This document shows positions 1 through 8,756 of a DNA stretch of 64,000 nucleotides, one piece after another (position 1 is the stretch's first letter; each line of letters begins with the position of its first letter). The notes below the pieces were generated by a model. The model was not told the DNA's origin. It worked only from the letters and a program-made list of their open reading frames with translations, and ran no database searches. Made by a program: the position numbers and the translations under genes. The DNA comes from DATEOR01 sp963766725 (GTDB lineage Bacteria > Actinomycetota > Thermoleophilia > Gaiellales > Gaiellaceae): positions 1 through 64,000 of the forward strand of contig CAVYBK010000004.1 of NCBI GenBank assembly GCA_963766725.1, written 5' to 3'.

Positions 1-1280
1 CCGTGATGGGCGCGCGCGATCGTCGCGACGATGGCGAGGCCGAGGCCGCTCCCCTCCCCCTCGCGGCCCTCGTCGCCGCGCGCGAAGCGCTCGAAGGCCT
101 GCGGGAGGAACGCCTCGCCGAACCCTGGGCCCTCGTCCACCACGTGCAGCTCGGCCGTCCCATTCTCGGTGACGGCGGACACGGTGATCGCGCCGGTGCC
201 GTGGCGAAGGGCGTTGTCGACGAGATTGGTCAGGGCCTGCTCGAGCCGCAGTCGGTCGGCCGGGAGGACGAGCGGGTCGCCGGGGGCCACCGAGATCTCC
301 CGGTCTGTACGGAAGCGGCCGGCGACGGCCTCGAGAAGGTCGATGACGTCCACCTGCTCGGTCTTCAGGCGCAGCCCGCCCTGCTCGGCCCGCGCAAGCA
401 GGAGGAGGTCGTCCGCGATCCGCGTGAGGCGGTCGGTTGCCTCTGCAGCCGATTCGATCGCGGCCCGCAGCTCTTCCTCGGAGCGACCTGGCTTCGAGGC
501 GAGGGCGAGCTCGGTCTTCAAGAGCGCGAGCGGCGTTCGTAGCTCGTGGCTCGCGTCGGCGACGAACCGCCGCTCTCGCTCGAGGCCGTCCTCGAGTCGG
601 GCGAGCATCGCGTTCAGCGTCTCGCCGAGTCGCGAGACCTCGTCGTCGGCCGGCGGCACGGGAAGGCGCTCGTCGAGCGAGGTCGCCGAGATGTCGGCCG
701 CGCGGCGCCTCATCGACTCGATCGGCCGGAGCGCCGCGCCGGCGAGGAGATAGCCGCCGAGCGCAGCGAGGACGAGCGCGATCGGCCCTCCGATCAGGAA
801 CGCCGCGCGAAGGCTGCTGAGCGTCTCGGCGCGGTTCTCCCTGGTCGCACCGACCACGAGCACGACCTTTTGCCCGTCCCGCACAGCCGGCAGCGCGAGC
901 ATGCGCGCGGGCTCGTCGAGGCCGGGCACGGAAGGCCGGTCGGTGAAGACCGGCTCGCTCCGCGCCGCCGCGAGCTCGGCAGGCGTGAGCAGGCTTCGCC
1001 CGATCGGCGGCGTCGCGTCGAGCACGCGGCCTCCGGAGTCCATGACCTCGGAGAAGGATTCGCCGTTCTCGATCAGCGCGCCCTGCGTCGAGGCCACGGA
1101 GCCCCCACTCGCCACGAGCGCTGACAGATCCTGGCCCCGGGCGCGGAGGTCCTGGTCGAGTGCGTTGCCGAGATCGGCGCTCACCCGCGCGTAGGCGAAC
1201 CACCCCGCAGCGGCGAGCACGACCGCCATCGCCAGCGCGAAATAGAGAGCGAGGCGCACGCGGATCGGCAGGTGGCTCAC
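1..1280 (-). CDS. Sensor histidine kinase, 3' end cut off by the window
   Basis: Membrane sensor kinase of a two-component system; it should autophosphorylate on histidine and pass the phosphate to the adjacent regulator. The GTG start at 1280 overlaps the regulator's stop by 4 bp (GTGA), so the pair is translationally coupled. A membrane segment follows the first eight residues, an extracytoplasmic stretch follows, then a second membrane segment (codons near 780-830) and a HAMP-like linker. The H box SHELRTPLALLKTELA places the phospho-accepting His at about residue 245. An N box (NLVDNALRHG), ERFARGDEG and the ATP-lid motif GEGSGLGLAIV are all present. Only the last few residues lie outside the window. 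The stimulus is unknown. Confidence 0.93.
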   Translation of the reverse strand, partial: MSHLPIRVRLALYFALAMAVVLAAAGWFAYARVSADLGNALDQDLRARGQDLSALVASGGSVASTQGALIENGESFSEVMDSGGRVLDATPPIGRSLLTPAELAAARSEPVFTDRPSVPGLDEPARMLALPAVRDGQKVVLVVGATRENRAETLSSLRAAFLIGGPIALVLAALGGYLLAGAALRPIESMRRRAADISATSLDERLPVPPADDEVSRLGETLNAMLARLEDGLERERRFVADASHELRTPLALLKTELALASKPGRSEEELRAAIESAAEATDRLTRIADDLLLLARAEQGGLRLKTEQVDVIDLLEAVAGRFRTDREISVAPGDPLVLPADRLRLEQALTNLVDNALRHGTGAITVSAVTENGTAELHVVDEGPGFGEAFLPQAFERFARGDEGREGEGSGLGLAIVATIARAHH

Positions 1281-1954
1281 GATGCATCCTCCCGCAGGCG
1301 GTAGCCGACGCCGCGCACGGTCTCGAACGAGCTCTTGCCAAACGGTCGGTCGAGCTTCTCCCGCAGGTAGCGGACGTAGACGTCCACGACGTTGGAGCGG
1401 TTCTCGTAGGCGAAGTCCCAGGCGTGCTCGAGGAGCTGGAGGCGCGAGAGCACCTGGCCCGGCCGGCGCATGAACGTCTCGAGGAGCGCGAACTCCTTCG
1501 GCGAGAGTGCGACCTCGGCGCCTCCCCGCCAGACGCGGCGCGAGGCCGGGTCGAGGCGCAGGTCGTCGACGACGAGCTCCACCGGGCGCTCCGAGCTTCC
1601 GCGGCGGGCAAGCGCACGGAGGCGGGCGAGGAGCTCCGCGAAGGAGAAAGGCTTCGTCAGGTAGTCGTCCGCGCCCGCGTCGAGCCCGGCGACCCGGTCG
1701 TCCACCCCGTCGCGCGCCGTGAGCATGAGCACCGGCGACCAGACCCCCGCGTTGCGGAGGCGCTTGCAGGTCTCGAAGCCCGAGAGCCCCGGGAGCATGA
1801 CGTCGAGGACGATCGCGTCGTAAGGATGGGCCTGCGCCATCCAGACGGCGTCCTCCCCGCTCGAGGCCATGTCGGCCGCATGCCCGTCCTCCTCGAGGCC
1901 GCGGCGGACGAGGCCGGCCATCCTCACGTCGTCTTCGACCATCAGAACGCGCAT
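1277..1954 (-). CDS. OmpR/PhoB-family response regulator
   Basis: Cytoplasmic DNA-binding regulator of 225 residues. The N-terminal receiver has the acidic pair E7-D8-D9, the phospho-acceptor Asp51 in IVLDVMLPG, the switch Thr79 (LTARDG) and Lys101 (LTKPF). The C-terminal half is a winged helix of the Trans_reg_C type, with DVYVRYLREKLD near the end. I chose the ATG at 1954 because it begins directly at the receiver domain; an in-frame start at 2014 would add 20 unrelated residues and run through the intergenic repeats. It precedes and overlaps its kinase gene and is divergent from a PepSY gene, a common arrangement for cell-envelope two-component systems. Confidence 0.95.
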   Translation of the reverse strand: MRVLMVEDDVRMAGLVRRGLEEDGHAADMASSGEDAVWMAQAHPYDAIVLDVMLPGLSGFETCKRLRNAGVWSPVLMLTARDGVDDRVAGLDAGADDYLTKPFSFAELLARLRALARRGSSERPVELVVDDLRLDPASRRVWRGGAEVALSPKEFALLETFMRRPGQVLSRLQLLEHAWDFAYENRSNVVDVYVRYLREKLDRPFGKSSFETVRGVGYRLREDAS

Positions 1955-1977
1955 GGCTCGATTCTCATTGTGAACGC

Positions 1978-2015
1978 ATGAGAGAAAGATGAGAGGACGC
2001 TCGCATGCTCTCATC
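1978..2015. promoter_or_regulatory. Direct and inverted ATGAGAG repeats, candidate operator of the response regulator
   Basis: ATGAGAG occurs at 1978-1984 and again at 1989-1995, an 11-bp period that is one helical turn, the geometry typical of OmpR-family dimer sites. A third copy lies on the other strand (CTCTCAT, 2008-2014), so 1988-1995 and 2008-2015 also form a perfect 8-bp inverted repeat. The block sits between the divergent regulator and PepSY genes and could control both. Binding by this regulator is inference. Confidence 0.55.
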
Positions 2016-2068
2016 GCCGTCTCACACGTGCGAGCTAGCGTGGGCTCACCCGGAACGAGGAGGAAATC

Positions 2069-2407
2069 GTGAAGCGCTGGCTCCTACTCGCAACCCTCGC
2101 GGCCGCGGCCGCCCTCACTCTCGTCTTCACGACGGGCGCGGTCGGCGGCGCGCGCGGCCTCATATTCGACGACGGCGCCTACTACCAGCCCGGCTCCCTC
2201 GACGACGGCAAGGATCTGCTGCCCGACACGACCGTGTCGCTCTCCGAAGCGGACGCCACCGCCCAGCGGGTCGTCCAGGGCGACCTCGGCCAGGTCGACC
2301 TCGAGCACTTCGGCGACCGGATCGTCTACAGCGTGGACGTTGGCGCGCAGGAAGTCCGGGTCGACGCGAACACGGGCATCGTGGTCGATATCCGTCCGCG
2401 CGACTGA
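2069..2407 (+). CDS. PepSY-domain exported protein
   Basis: Short exported protein (112 aa) starting at a GTG preceded by a strong ribosome site (GAGGAGGAAA at 2056-2065). An N-terminal hydrophobic segment (residues 4-25) acts as signal peptide or anchor. The rest matches one PepSY unit: LSEADATAQRV, then a strand YSVDVG and the closing strand VRVDANTGIVVDI. PepSY domains are known as extracytoplasmic modulators of proteases and often sit beside two-component genes. It is divergent from the regulator/kinase pair and shares the repeat-containing intergenic region, so it is a plausible target or modulator of that system. Confidence 0.8.
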   Translation: MKRWLLLATLAAAAALTLVFTTGAVGGARGLIFDDGAYYQPGSLDDGKDLLPDTTVSLSEADATAQRVVQGDLGQVDLEHFGDRIVYSVDVGAQEVRVDANTGIVVDIRPRD

Positions 2408-2411
2408 GCGG

Positions 2412-3390
2412 CTAGCGGTCGATCGTGGACATGTCGGGGTAGCGCTCCCCCGACGTAGCGCCCTTGGGGAACGCCTCTTCGATGCGCGTCAGGTCGTCCT
2501 CGCCCAGCTCGATCTCGACAGCGCGCGCGTTCTCCTCCAGGTAGCGCACGCGCTTCGTCCCCGGAATCGGAACGATGTCATCACCTTGACGAAGCACCCA
2601 TGCAAGCGCGAGTTGGGCGGGCGTCACGCCCTTTTCCTCCGCGATCTCGCGTACCCGGTCGACGAGCGCCAGGTTCCTGTCGAAGTTGTCCCCCTGGAAG
2701 CGCGGGTTGCTGCGCCGGAAGTCGTCCGCGTCCAGATCGTCGACCGACTGGATCCGGCCCGAGAGGAAGCCGCGGCCGAGTGGGCTGTAGGCGACGAAGC
2801 CGATGCCGAGCTCGCGGATTGCGGGCAGAACCTCGTCCTCGGGATCCCGCGTCCAGAGCGAGTACTCCGACTGGAGCGCCGTGATCGGATGCACCGCATG
2901 CGCCCTGCGGATCGTCTCCGGCGAGGCCTCCGAGAGGCCGAGGTGGCGCACTTTGCCGGCCTCGGACGAGCTCTGCCATGGCGCCGACTGTCTCCTCGAT
3001 CTCGGTCAGCTGGTCGACCCGGTGTTGGTAGTACAGGTCGATGTAGTCGACCCCGAGCCGCTTCAGTGAGGCCTCGCAGGCCTGGTGGACGTACTCGGCA
3101 TCGCCGCGGATACCTAGCCGCTGGCCGTTCTCGTCGCGCACGTTTCCGAACTTCGTGGCGAGCACGACCTCGTCGCGTCGCTCCGCAATCGCCCGTCCCA
3201 CGAGCTTCTCGTTCGTGAAGGGCCCGTAGATGTCGGCGGTGTCGAGGAAATTGACGCCGAGCTCGAGGGCGCGATTGATCGTAGCGAGCGCCTCCTCCTC
3301 GTCTCGGGCACCGTAGAACTCCGACATGCCCATGCAACCGAGCCCGATCGCCGACACTTCGAGCCCTTGTGCGAGCGTGCGCCTTTCCAT
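2412..3390 (-). CDS. Aldo/keto reductase, frame broken once
   Basis: NAD(P)H-dependent oxidoreductase of the AKR superfamily, about 325 residues after repair. The first part carries SAIGLGCMGMSEFYG, the Asp of FLDTADIYG and the catalytic Tyr of DIYG, plus Lys in VLATKFG and His in YYQHRVD. The second part resumes at VRHLGLSEAS and contains QSEYSLW, AYSPLGRGFLSG and the cofactor-binding PIPGTKR. The two parts are in different frames and join if one base is dropped near 2961, where CGA-GGC should read CGA-(G)-GCC. Both halves are well conserved and uninterrupted, so a sequence error is more likely than gene decay. It is convergent with the PepSY gene, 4 bp away. Confidence 0.88.
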
Positions 3391-3432
3391 GACTTGAGCC
3401 TACCGGCGCCGACCTTCGGGCATAGTCGCTCT

Positions 3433-4149
3433 ATGTTCGACCACGTCACCATCCGGGTCTCTGACCGCGAGGCCTCCCAGCGCTTCTACGACACCGTCCT
3501 CGCGGTGCTCGGGATCGAGATGACCTCCAAGGACGAATGGGACGACTGGTCGCTCATGGCTGCCCGCGAGGGCGAGCCGGTGACGCGGCGCCTGCACGTG
3601 GGCTTTCCGGCCGTCTCACGCGACAAGGTCGACGAGTTCTGGCGCACCGGCGTCGACGCGGGCTATCGCAGCGACGGCGAGCCGGGACCGCGGCCCGAGT
3701 ACGGCGACGACTACTACGGCGGCTTTCTCCTCGACCCCGACGGCAACAGCGCCGAGGCTGTCCACTACGCGGAAAAGCTGCGCGACGACGGGACGGTCGA
3801 CCACCTCTGGATCCGGGTGCGCGACGTGGCCGCATCGAAGCGCTTCTACGAGCTCGTGGCGCCGTTCGGCCGCTTCGGGCTGCGCTTCGACTCCCCCGAG
3901 CGGGCCATGTTCGCCGGCAGGACGGGATCGTTCTCGGTCCTTTCCGGCGAGCCGACGGAGAACGTGCATCTCGCCTTCCCCGCCGACGACAACGCGACCG
4001 TGGACGCCTTCCACGCCGCTCTGACCGAGGCGGGATACCGCGACGACGGGCCTCCCGGCGAGCGGGAGATCTACCACCCCGGCTACTACGGCGCCTACGT
4101 ACTCGATCCCGACGGAAACTCCGTCGAGATCGTGAACCACAACCGTTAG
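3433..4149 (+). CDS. Two-domain VOC (glyoxalase/bleomycin-resistance fold) protein
   Basis: A 238-residue protein made of two vicinal-oxygen-chelate modules in tandem. Each begins with a strand of the form DHVTIRV or DHLWIRV followed by a helix with RFYD/RFYE and ends in LDPDGNS(A/V)E, the usual metal-ligand Glu. The duplicated pattern suggests one four-module barrel per chain. The substrate cannot be told from sequence; members include lyases, dioxygenases and antibiotic-binding proteins. A CATAGT -10-like element at 3421 lies just 7 bp before the ATG, suggesting a very short leader. The gene end overlaps the convergent M23 peptidase by 4 bp. Confidence 0.85.
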   Translation: MFDHVTIRVSDREASQRFYDTVLAVLGIEMTSKDEWDDWSLMAAREGEPVTRRLHVGFPAVSRDKVDEFWRTGVDAGYRSDGEPGPRPEYGDDYYGGFLLDPDGNSAEAVHYAEKLRDDGTVDHLWIRVRDVAASKRFYELVAPFGRFGLRFDSPERAMFAGRTGSFSVLSGEPTENVHLAFPADDNATVDAFHAALTEAGYRDDGPPGEREIYHPGYYGAYVLDPDGNSVEIVNHNR

Positions 4150-4640
4150 CGCAATCGCACGCGGTTGCCGAGGTACCGCTGCGGGTCGGTCAGCTTCCCG
4201 TTCACCCAGACCTGGAAGTGCAGGTGGACTCCCGTGCAGGAGCCGGTGCAGCCCGCCTTGCCGATGAGCTGGCCCTCGGCGACCCGGTCGCCCGGGCGGA
4301 CGAGCGTCTTCGCCAGGTGGGCGTACATGGTCACGATGCCGTCGGTGTGGCGCACCTTGATCACGAGCCCGAAGCCCGACGCGTTCGTGAGCCAGCCGAC
4401 GCGGGTGACCGTGCCGGCGAGGGCGGCGTGCACGTCCGTGTGCGCCCAACCCTCGATGTCGATCCCTTCGTGCATGCGGCCCCAGCGGTAGCCGAACGGC
4501 GAGCCGAGGTTCCCGTTCAGGGGGACGAAGAAGAGTTGGCGGTCGGGCACGCGCTCCACCGGTTCGGGGAGTTGTGCGCCTGCCGGAGCTGCGAGCAGGC
4601 CGAAAAGAAAAAGGCCCGCAAGGGCCATCCGGGCGAACAC
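4146..4640 (-). CDS. M23-family (LytM-type) peptidoglycan endopeptidase
   Basis: Small secreted peptidase of 164 aa. Residues 1-22 form a signal peptide ending AGA-Q. The catalytic fold follows directly: HEGIDIEG supplies the first zinc ligands (HxxxD), MYAHL and the HLHF motif near residue 141 supply the others, and the glycine-rich strand IVTMYAHL is intact. M23 enzymes cut peptide cross-links of the cell wall. Unlike many family members it has no LysM or coiled-coil targeting domain, so it is a minimal enzyme. It lies downstream of the Eis-like gene, 36 bp away on the same strand. Confidence 0.9.
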   Translation of the reverse strand: MFARMALAGLFLFGLLAAPAGAQLPEPVERVPDRQLFFVPLNGNLGSPFGYRWGRMHEGIDIEGWAHTDVHAALAGTVTRVGWLTNASGFGLVIKVRHTDGIVTMYAHLAKTLVRPGDRVAEGQLIGKAGCTGSCTGVHLHFQVWVNGKLTDPQRYLGNRVRLR

Positions 4641-4676
4641 AGCGGCGGATAGTAGCGAAGGGGCCGACCGCGTGCG

Positions 4677-5867
4677 TCAGAAGATCTCCGGGCACCAGGG
4701 CGCCCGGTCGGTGCGGAAAACAGCATCGGCGCGCGCGATTGCGCCCTCGGTGATCTCCTCGACGCGCCCGGCCCGCAGGAGCTGCGCGAAGGTGAACCCG
4801 CCGAGATAGACGGTCGCAAGGTCGGAGACGTCGAGGCGAAGGTCGGCGTCCTCCATCGTCTTCGACCCGTCGAGCGCGTAGCGCGCGTCGTTCCAGGGAC
4901 AGAAGGCATCCCCCACCTCGAGCACCACATCGCCCTCGAGGGAGCGCGCCGCGAGCGCCGCACCGACGTCCACGAGCCGGAGCCAGAGCGAGTCGGCGAG
5001 ACGGAAGCGAAGACGACGCGGCTGCTCGAGCAGCAGGAAGAGGGGGTGGTCGACCGGCAGGAGCTCCGCCTGCAAACGGTCGAGCCAGTCGACGTCGAGC
5101 AGGTAGCGCCAGATCCCTGCGGTCGCCTCCGGTGAGACGCCCAGCGCCTCGAGGACGCGCACCTCGCCGGTCGAGCTGCCCGACTCGAAGTCCATCTTCA
5201 CGCGGTAGAGCGCATACGCCAGCGCCTCGCCGTCGCGCTCGAGGACGACGCGCATCATCTCGCCCGCGCCGTCGCGCCGGCTCTCCGAGTCGTGCAGCGC
5301 GCGCGCCTCCCACCACTCCCGCGGCCGCGCGAACATGCCCGGCGTCTCGGCCGCGACCCGCGCCCACACGGGCGGGATGACCTCCAGAGCCTCCTCGTGA
5401 GACAGGAGGCGAAAGACGCCGCCGTGCTCCGGAGGCCGTCGGAAGCCGCCGTAGACGCGCAGGATCTCGATGTCGCCGCAGAGCGCAGCCATCCCGTACC
5501 CGTACCGCCCGTAGATCGTCTCCTCCGAAGCCCACAGGCAGGCAACCGGCTCGCCGCGCTCGTGGATGTCGTCGAGCTGTGCGCGCATCAGCTGGGTGAG
5601 GATCCCGCGACGCCGATGGGTTGGCAGCACGCCCACGATCGTGACCCCGGCTGCGGGAACGATCGCGCCCGGCACCGTGAACTGGAACTCGAAGGCGCTC
5701 GCCCCGCCGACGATCTTCCCGTCCTCCTCCGCGACATGCATCCGCTCGGGCCGAAGGACACGGGCGAAGCGCTGCACCGTGTCCTCGGCAGGGACGCTCC
5801 CGAAGTAGTGCGAGACCGGCGTGAGGCCGGCCAGGATCTCACCGCTCTCTGCCCGCCGGACCTCCAC
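4677..5867 (-). CDS. Eis-type GNAT N-acetyltransferase
   Basis: Acetyl-CoA-dependent acetyltransferase of 396 aa, the usual length of the Eis family (enhanced intracellular survival). The N-terminal GNAT domain has the CoA-binding loop in VGVLPTHRRRGILTQL; YGRYGYGMA contains the Tyr that serves as general acid in Eis. A second degenerate GNAT region and a C-terminal sterol-carrier-like region follow, and the chain ends in PEIF; in mycobacterial Eis the terminal Phe carboxylate acts as general base. Eis enzymes acetylate amines, including aminoglycosides; the natural substrate here is unknown. The gene starts 2 bp after the stop of the helicase gene, in the same transcription direction. Confidence 0.87.
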   Translation of the reverse strand: MEVRRAESGEILAGLTPVSHYFGSVPAEDTVQRFARVLRPERMHVAEEDGKIVGGASAFEFQFTVPGAIVPAAGVTIVGVLPTHRRRGILTQLMRAQLDDIHERGEPVACLWASEETIYGRYGYGMAALCGDIEILRVYGGFRRPPEHGGVFRLLSHEEALEVIPPVWARVAAETPGMFARPREWWEARALHDSESRRDGAGEMMRVVLERDGEALAYALYRVKMDFESGSSTGEVRVLEALGVSPEATAGIWRYLLDVDWLDRLQAELLPVDHPLFLLLEQPRRLRFRLADSLWLRLVDVGAALAARSLEGDVVLEVGDAFCPWNDARYALDGSKTMEDADLRLDVSDLATVYLGGFTFAQLLRAGRVEEITEGAIARADAVFRTDRAPWCPEIF

Positions 5868-5869
5868 GC

Positions 5870-8017
5870 TCAGACCTTCTCGAGCGGCGCGTATTCGAGC
5901 ATGAGACGCCGCTCGACCCCGTCGTCGGCGAAGCGGACGGTGACGATCCCGTCAGCCGCGATGGCGGTGACGACGCCCTCCCCGAGGGTGGAGTGGCGCA
6001 CCGAGTCGCCGGTGGAGAGGGACGGGACATCGCGGCGGACCGTGACCGTCGGCGCGCCGTAGCCGGTCCACGAGGACGGCCGCAGCCGGTCGCGCTCGAT
6101 CTCCTCCTGCGGAAGCTCGTCGAGGAAGCGGCTCGGCAGGTTGTAGCCGCGAGAGCCCCAGAGCGAGCGGGCGGCGGCGTGTGTGAGGACGAGCCGCTCC
6201 TGGGCACGGGTGAGGCCCACGTAGCAGAGCCGGCGCTCCTCTTCGAGCCCCTGCTCCTCGATGGAGCGCGAGTGCGGGAAGACGCCCTCCTCCATCCCGA
6301 TGAGGAAGACCGCGCGGAACTCGAGGCCCTTCGCGTTGTGGAGCGTCATGAGCGTGACGAGACTGCGCTCCTCCTCGATCGCGTCCTGGTCCGAGAACAG
6401 GGAGATCTGCTGCAGGAACTCGGAGAGGCTCGGGTTCTCGGCGCTCTCCTGGTACTCGCGGGCGACGCCGACGAGCTCCATCAGGTTCTCGCTGCGTCCC
6501 TGCGCCTCGATCGTCCGCTCGGCCTCGAGCGACTCGAGGTAGCCGCTCTGGTCGAGGACGCGCTCGAGGAGCTCGGGCACCGGCAGCTCGAGCGCGCCGG
6601 ACATGGACGACTGCATCAGCGTTCGGAACCTGTCGATCGCCTTGAGCGGCGCGCCTCCGCAGCCCGCCTCCTCCGGATGCTCGAGCGCCTCCCAGAGCGA
6701 GAGACCGTGCGCGTCCGCGTAGGCCCGCACACGGGCCAGCGACGCGTCGCCGATCCCCCGGCGCGGCCTGTTGGCGATCCGCGTCAGCGAGATCGCGTCG
6801 GACGGGTTGTCGATCACCTGCAGGTAGGCGATCGCGTCCTTGATCTCGGCGCGCTCGTAGAACTTCGGCCCGCCGATCACCTGGTACGGGATGTCCTGGC
6901 GGACGAGCACGTCCTCCAGCACCCGAGACTGCGCGTTCGTCCGGTAGAAGATCGCGATCTCGGAGCCCGCGAAGCCCTCGTCGACGAGGCCGGCGATCTC
7001 GGCGGCGACGAAGCGCGCCTCGGCGTGCTCGTCCTCGACCTCGATCACCCGGATGGGATCGCCCTCGCCGAGCTCGCTCCAGAGGTTCTTCGGCTTGCGC
7101 TCGCGATTCTCGGAGATGACGGCGTTCGCCGCGCGCAGGATCGCGTTCGTCGAGCGGTAGTTCTGCTCGAGGGCGATCTGCTTGGCCCCGCCGAAGTCGC
7201 GCTCGAACTCCATGATGTTGCGGATGTCCGCGCCGCGGAAGGCGTAGATGGACTGATCGGGGTCGCCGACGGCGAAGACGTTCTGGTGCTCGCCGGCGAG
7301 GAGCTGCAGCAGCCGGTACTGCGCGTGGTTCGTGTCCTGGTACTCGTCCACGAGGACGTAGCGGAAGGCCTTCTGCCAGCGCTTGCGCGCCTCGGGGAAG
7401 CGCTCCAGCACCTGCACGGTGAGCATGAGGAGGTCGTCGAAGTCCACTGCGTTCGAGGCGAAGAGCCGCCCCTGGTAGAGCTCGTAGACGTCGGCGACGG
7501 TCTGGTCGTAGAAGGACGAGACGCGCGCCTTGTAGTCGTCGGGGGTGATCAGCAGGTTCTTGGCGTTGGAGATCTGCGAGTGGATCCCGCGCGGGACGAA
7601 GCGCTTCGGGTCGCGCTCGAGCTCCTCCAGGCAGAGCTTCACGACGCGCACCTGGTCGGCCTGGTCGTAGATCGTGAAGTTCGAGCGGTAGCCGAGCTTC
7701 GGCGCCTCGGTCCTGAGGATGCGTCCGCAGGCCGAGTGGAACGTCATCACCCACATCGTCCGGGCGATCCCGCCCAGGACGCCTTCGAGCCGCTCCCGCA
7801 TCTCCCCCGCCGCCTTGTTCGTGAAGGTGATCGCGAGGATCTCCTGCGGCTTGACGCCGACCGCCGACACGAGATGGGCGATCCGGTACGTGAGCACGCG
7901 GGTCTTCCCCGAGCCGGCGCCCGCGACGACGAGCACCGGGCCCTCGGTCGCGAGCACGGCCTCCCGCTGGGCGGGATTCAGGTCCGCGAGGTACTGATCG
8001 GGCGACGTGACGGCCAC
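5870..8017 (-). CDS. pcrA: UvrD/PcrA superfamily 1 DNA helicase
   Basis: ATP-dependent 3'-5' DNA helicase of 715 aa, typical PcrA size. The Q motif region LNPAQREAV, Walker A VAGAGSGKT (near residue 35), ITFTNKAAGEMRERL (motif Ia), LVDEYQDTN (motif II), AVGDPDQSIYAFRGA (motif III), EQNYRST (motif IV) and LVTLMTLHNAKGLEF (motif V) with VGLTRAQERL (motif VI) appear in order. The C-terminal tail, with a DSVRHSTLGEG stretch, resembles the RNA-polymerase-binding tail of PcrA. It acts in nucleotide-excision repair and replication-fork maintenance. It lies 9 bp after the cinA-like gene. Confidence 0.96.
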   Translation of the reverse strand: MAVTSPDQYLADLNPAQREAVLATEGPVLVVAGAGSGKTRVLTYRIAHLVSAVGVKPQEILAITFTNKAAGEMRERLEGVLGGIARTMWVMTFHSACGRILRTEAPKLGYRSNFTIYDQADQVRVVKLCLEELERDPKRFVPRGIHSQISNAKNLLITPDDYKARVSSFYDQTVADVYELYQGRLFASNAVDFDDLLMLTVQVLERFPEARKRWQKAFRYVLVDEYQDTNHAQYRLLQLLAGEHQNVFAVGDPDQSIYAFRGADIRNIMEFERDFGGAKQIALEQNYRSTNAILRAANAVISENRERKPKNLWSELGEGDPIRVIEVEDEHAEARFVAAEIAGLVDEGFAGSEIAIFYRTNAQSRVLEDVLVRQDIPYQVIGGPKFYERAEIKDAIAYLQVIDNPSDAISLTRIANRPRRGIGDASLARVRAYADAHGLSLWEALEHPEEAGCGGAPLKAIDRFRTLMQSSMSGALELPVPELLERVLDQSGYLESLEAERTIEAQGRSENLMELVGVAREYQESAENPSLSEFLQQISLFSDQDAIEEERSLVTLMTLHNAKGLEFRAVFLIGMEEGVFPHSRSIEEQGLEEERRLCYVGLTRAQERLVLTHAAARSLWGSRGYNLPSRFLDELPQEEIERDRLRPSSWTGYGAPTVTVRRDVPSLSTGDSVRHSTLGEGVVTAIAADGIVTVRFADDGVERRLMLEYAPLEKV

Positions 8018-8026
8018 GACGTCAGC

Positions 8027-8746
8027 CTAGCGAGCCGCGTGATCGGCCAAGGCGGACTCGACCCACGCGGTCGCGGTGGCGAGAGCCTCCTCGTCGGCCG
8101 ACTTGAGCACGACGGTCACCTCCGGCCCGTCGTCGAGGAAGCGCGGGTAGCTCCCGACCATGACCTCCGGATGGCGCCGCGTCGCCTCCTCGAGGATCCC
8201 GACGATCTGGCCCTCGCCCGTGCGGTAGCTGCGGCGCCAGGTCTCGATCGGCCGGCCGGCGAACCGGTCCGCGACGGTCTCGAACATCGCCTCCATCTCA
8301 CTCGGCAGGCCGGGCAGGACGACGACGTTCTCGACCACGAAGCCGGGCGCGCCCCCGAGCGGGTTCATGAGCGGCTCGGCCCCGCGGGGCAGACACGCCC
8401 AGCGCGCGGCGTAGTCGCCGAGGCCGCGCGGCTCGAACCGGGCGCGGAGGACGGCCGCCACCTCGGCGATCTCCTCGCACTCGCGGCCGAACGCCGCCGC
8501 GACGCCTTCGCGCGTGATGTCGTCGGGAGTCCCTCCGAGGCCGCCCGTCACGAAGACGTGCTCGACCCTCGGCGCCTCGGCGCGAAGGAAGGCGGCGATC
8601 TCCTCGATCTCGTCGCGTACCGCGGCGATCAGCCGAACCTCGACGCCGAGGCCGGCGAGGCGCCGCGCGAGCCAGGAGGCGTTCGTGTTCTCGGTGTCGC
8701 CGGAGACGATCTCGTTTCCGACGGTGAGGATCACTGCGCGGGCCAC
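8027..8746 (-). CDS. CinA/MoCF-type molybdopterin-binding domain protein
   Basis: A 239-aa protein formed only of the MoCF_biosynth fold: AVILTVGNEIVSGDTENTN at the N-terminus and VFVTGGLGGTPDDITRE, the hallmark nucleotide/pterin-binding loop, at about residues 65-80. It corresponds to the N-terminal half of CinA and lacks the C-terminal nicotinamide-nucleotide amidase domain. Related free-standing proteins hydrolyse ADP-ribose or FAD-like pyrophosphates; the substrate here is unknown. It is between the ECF transporter S gene and pcrA, co-directional with both. Confidence 0.85.
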   Translation of the reverse strand: MARAVILTVGNEIVSGDTENTNASWLARRLAGLGVEVRLIAAVRDEIEEIAAFLRAEAPRVEHVFVTGGLGGTPDDITREGVAAAFGRECEEIAEVAAVLRARFEPRGLGDYAARWACLPRGAEPLMNPLGGAPGFVVENVVVLPGLPSEMEAMFETVADRFAGRPIETWRRSYRTGEGQIVGILEEATRRHPEVMVGSYPRFLDDGPEVTVVLKSADEEALATATAWVESALADHAAR

Positions 8747-8756
8747 GCGCCCGATT

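Noticed and set aside
3616..5535. A 639-codon minus-strand frame spanning the VOC, M23 and Eis-like genes
   Set aside because: It crosses recognised genes in other frames, has no family motif and is very Arg/Gly-rich.
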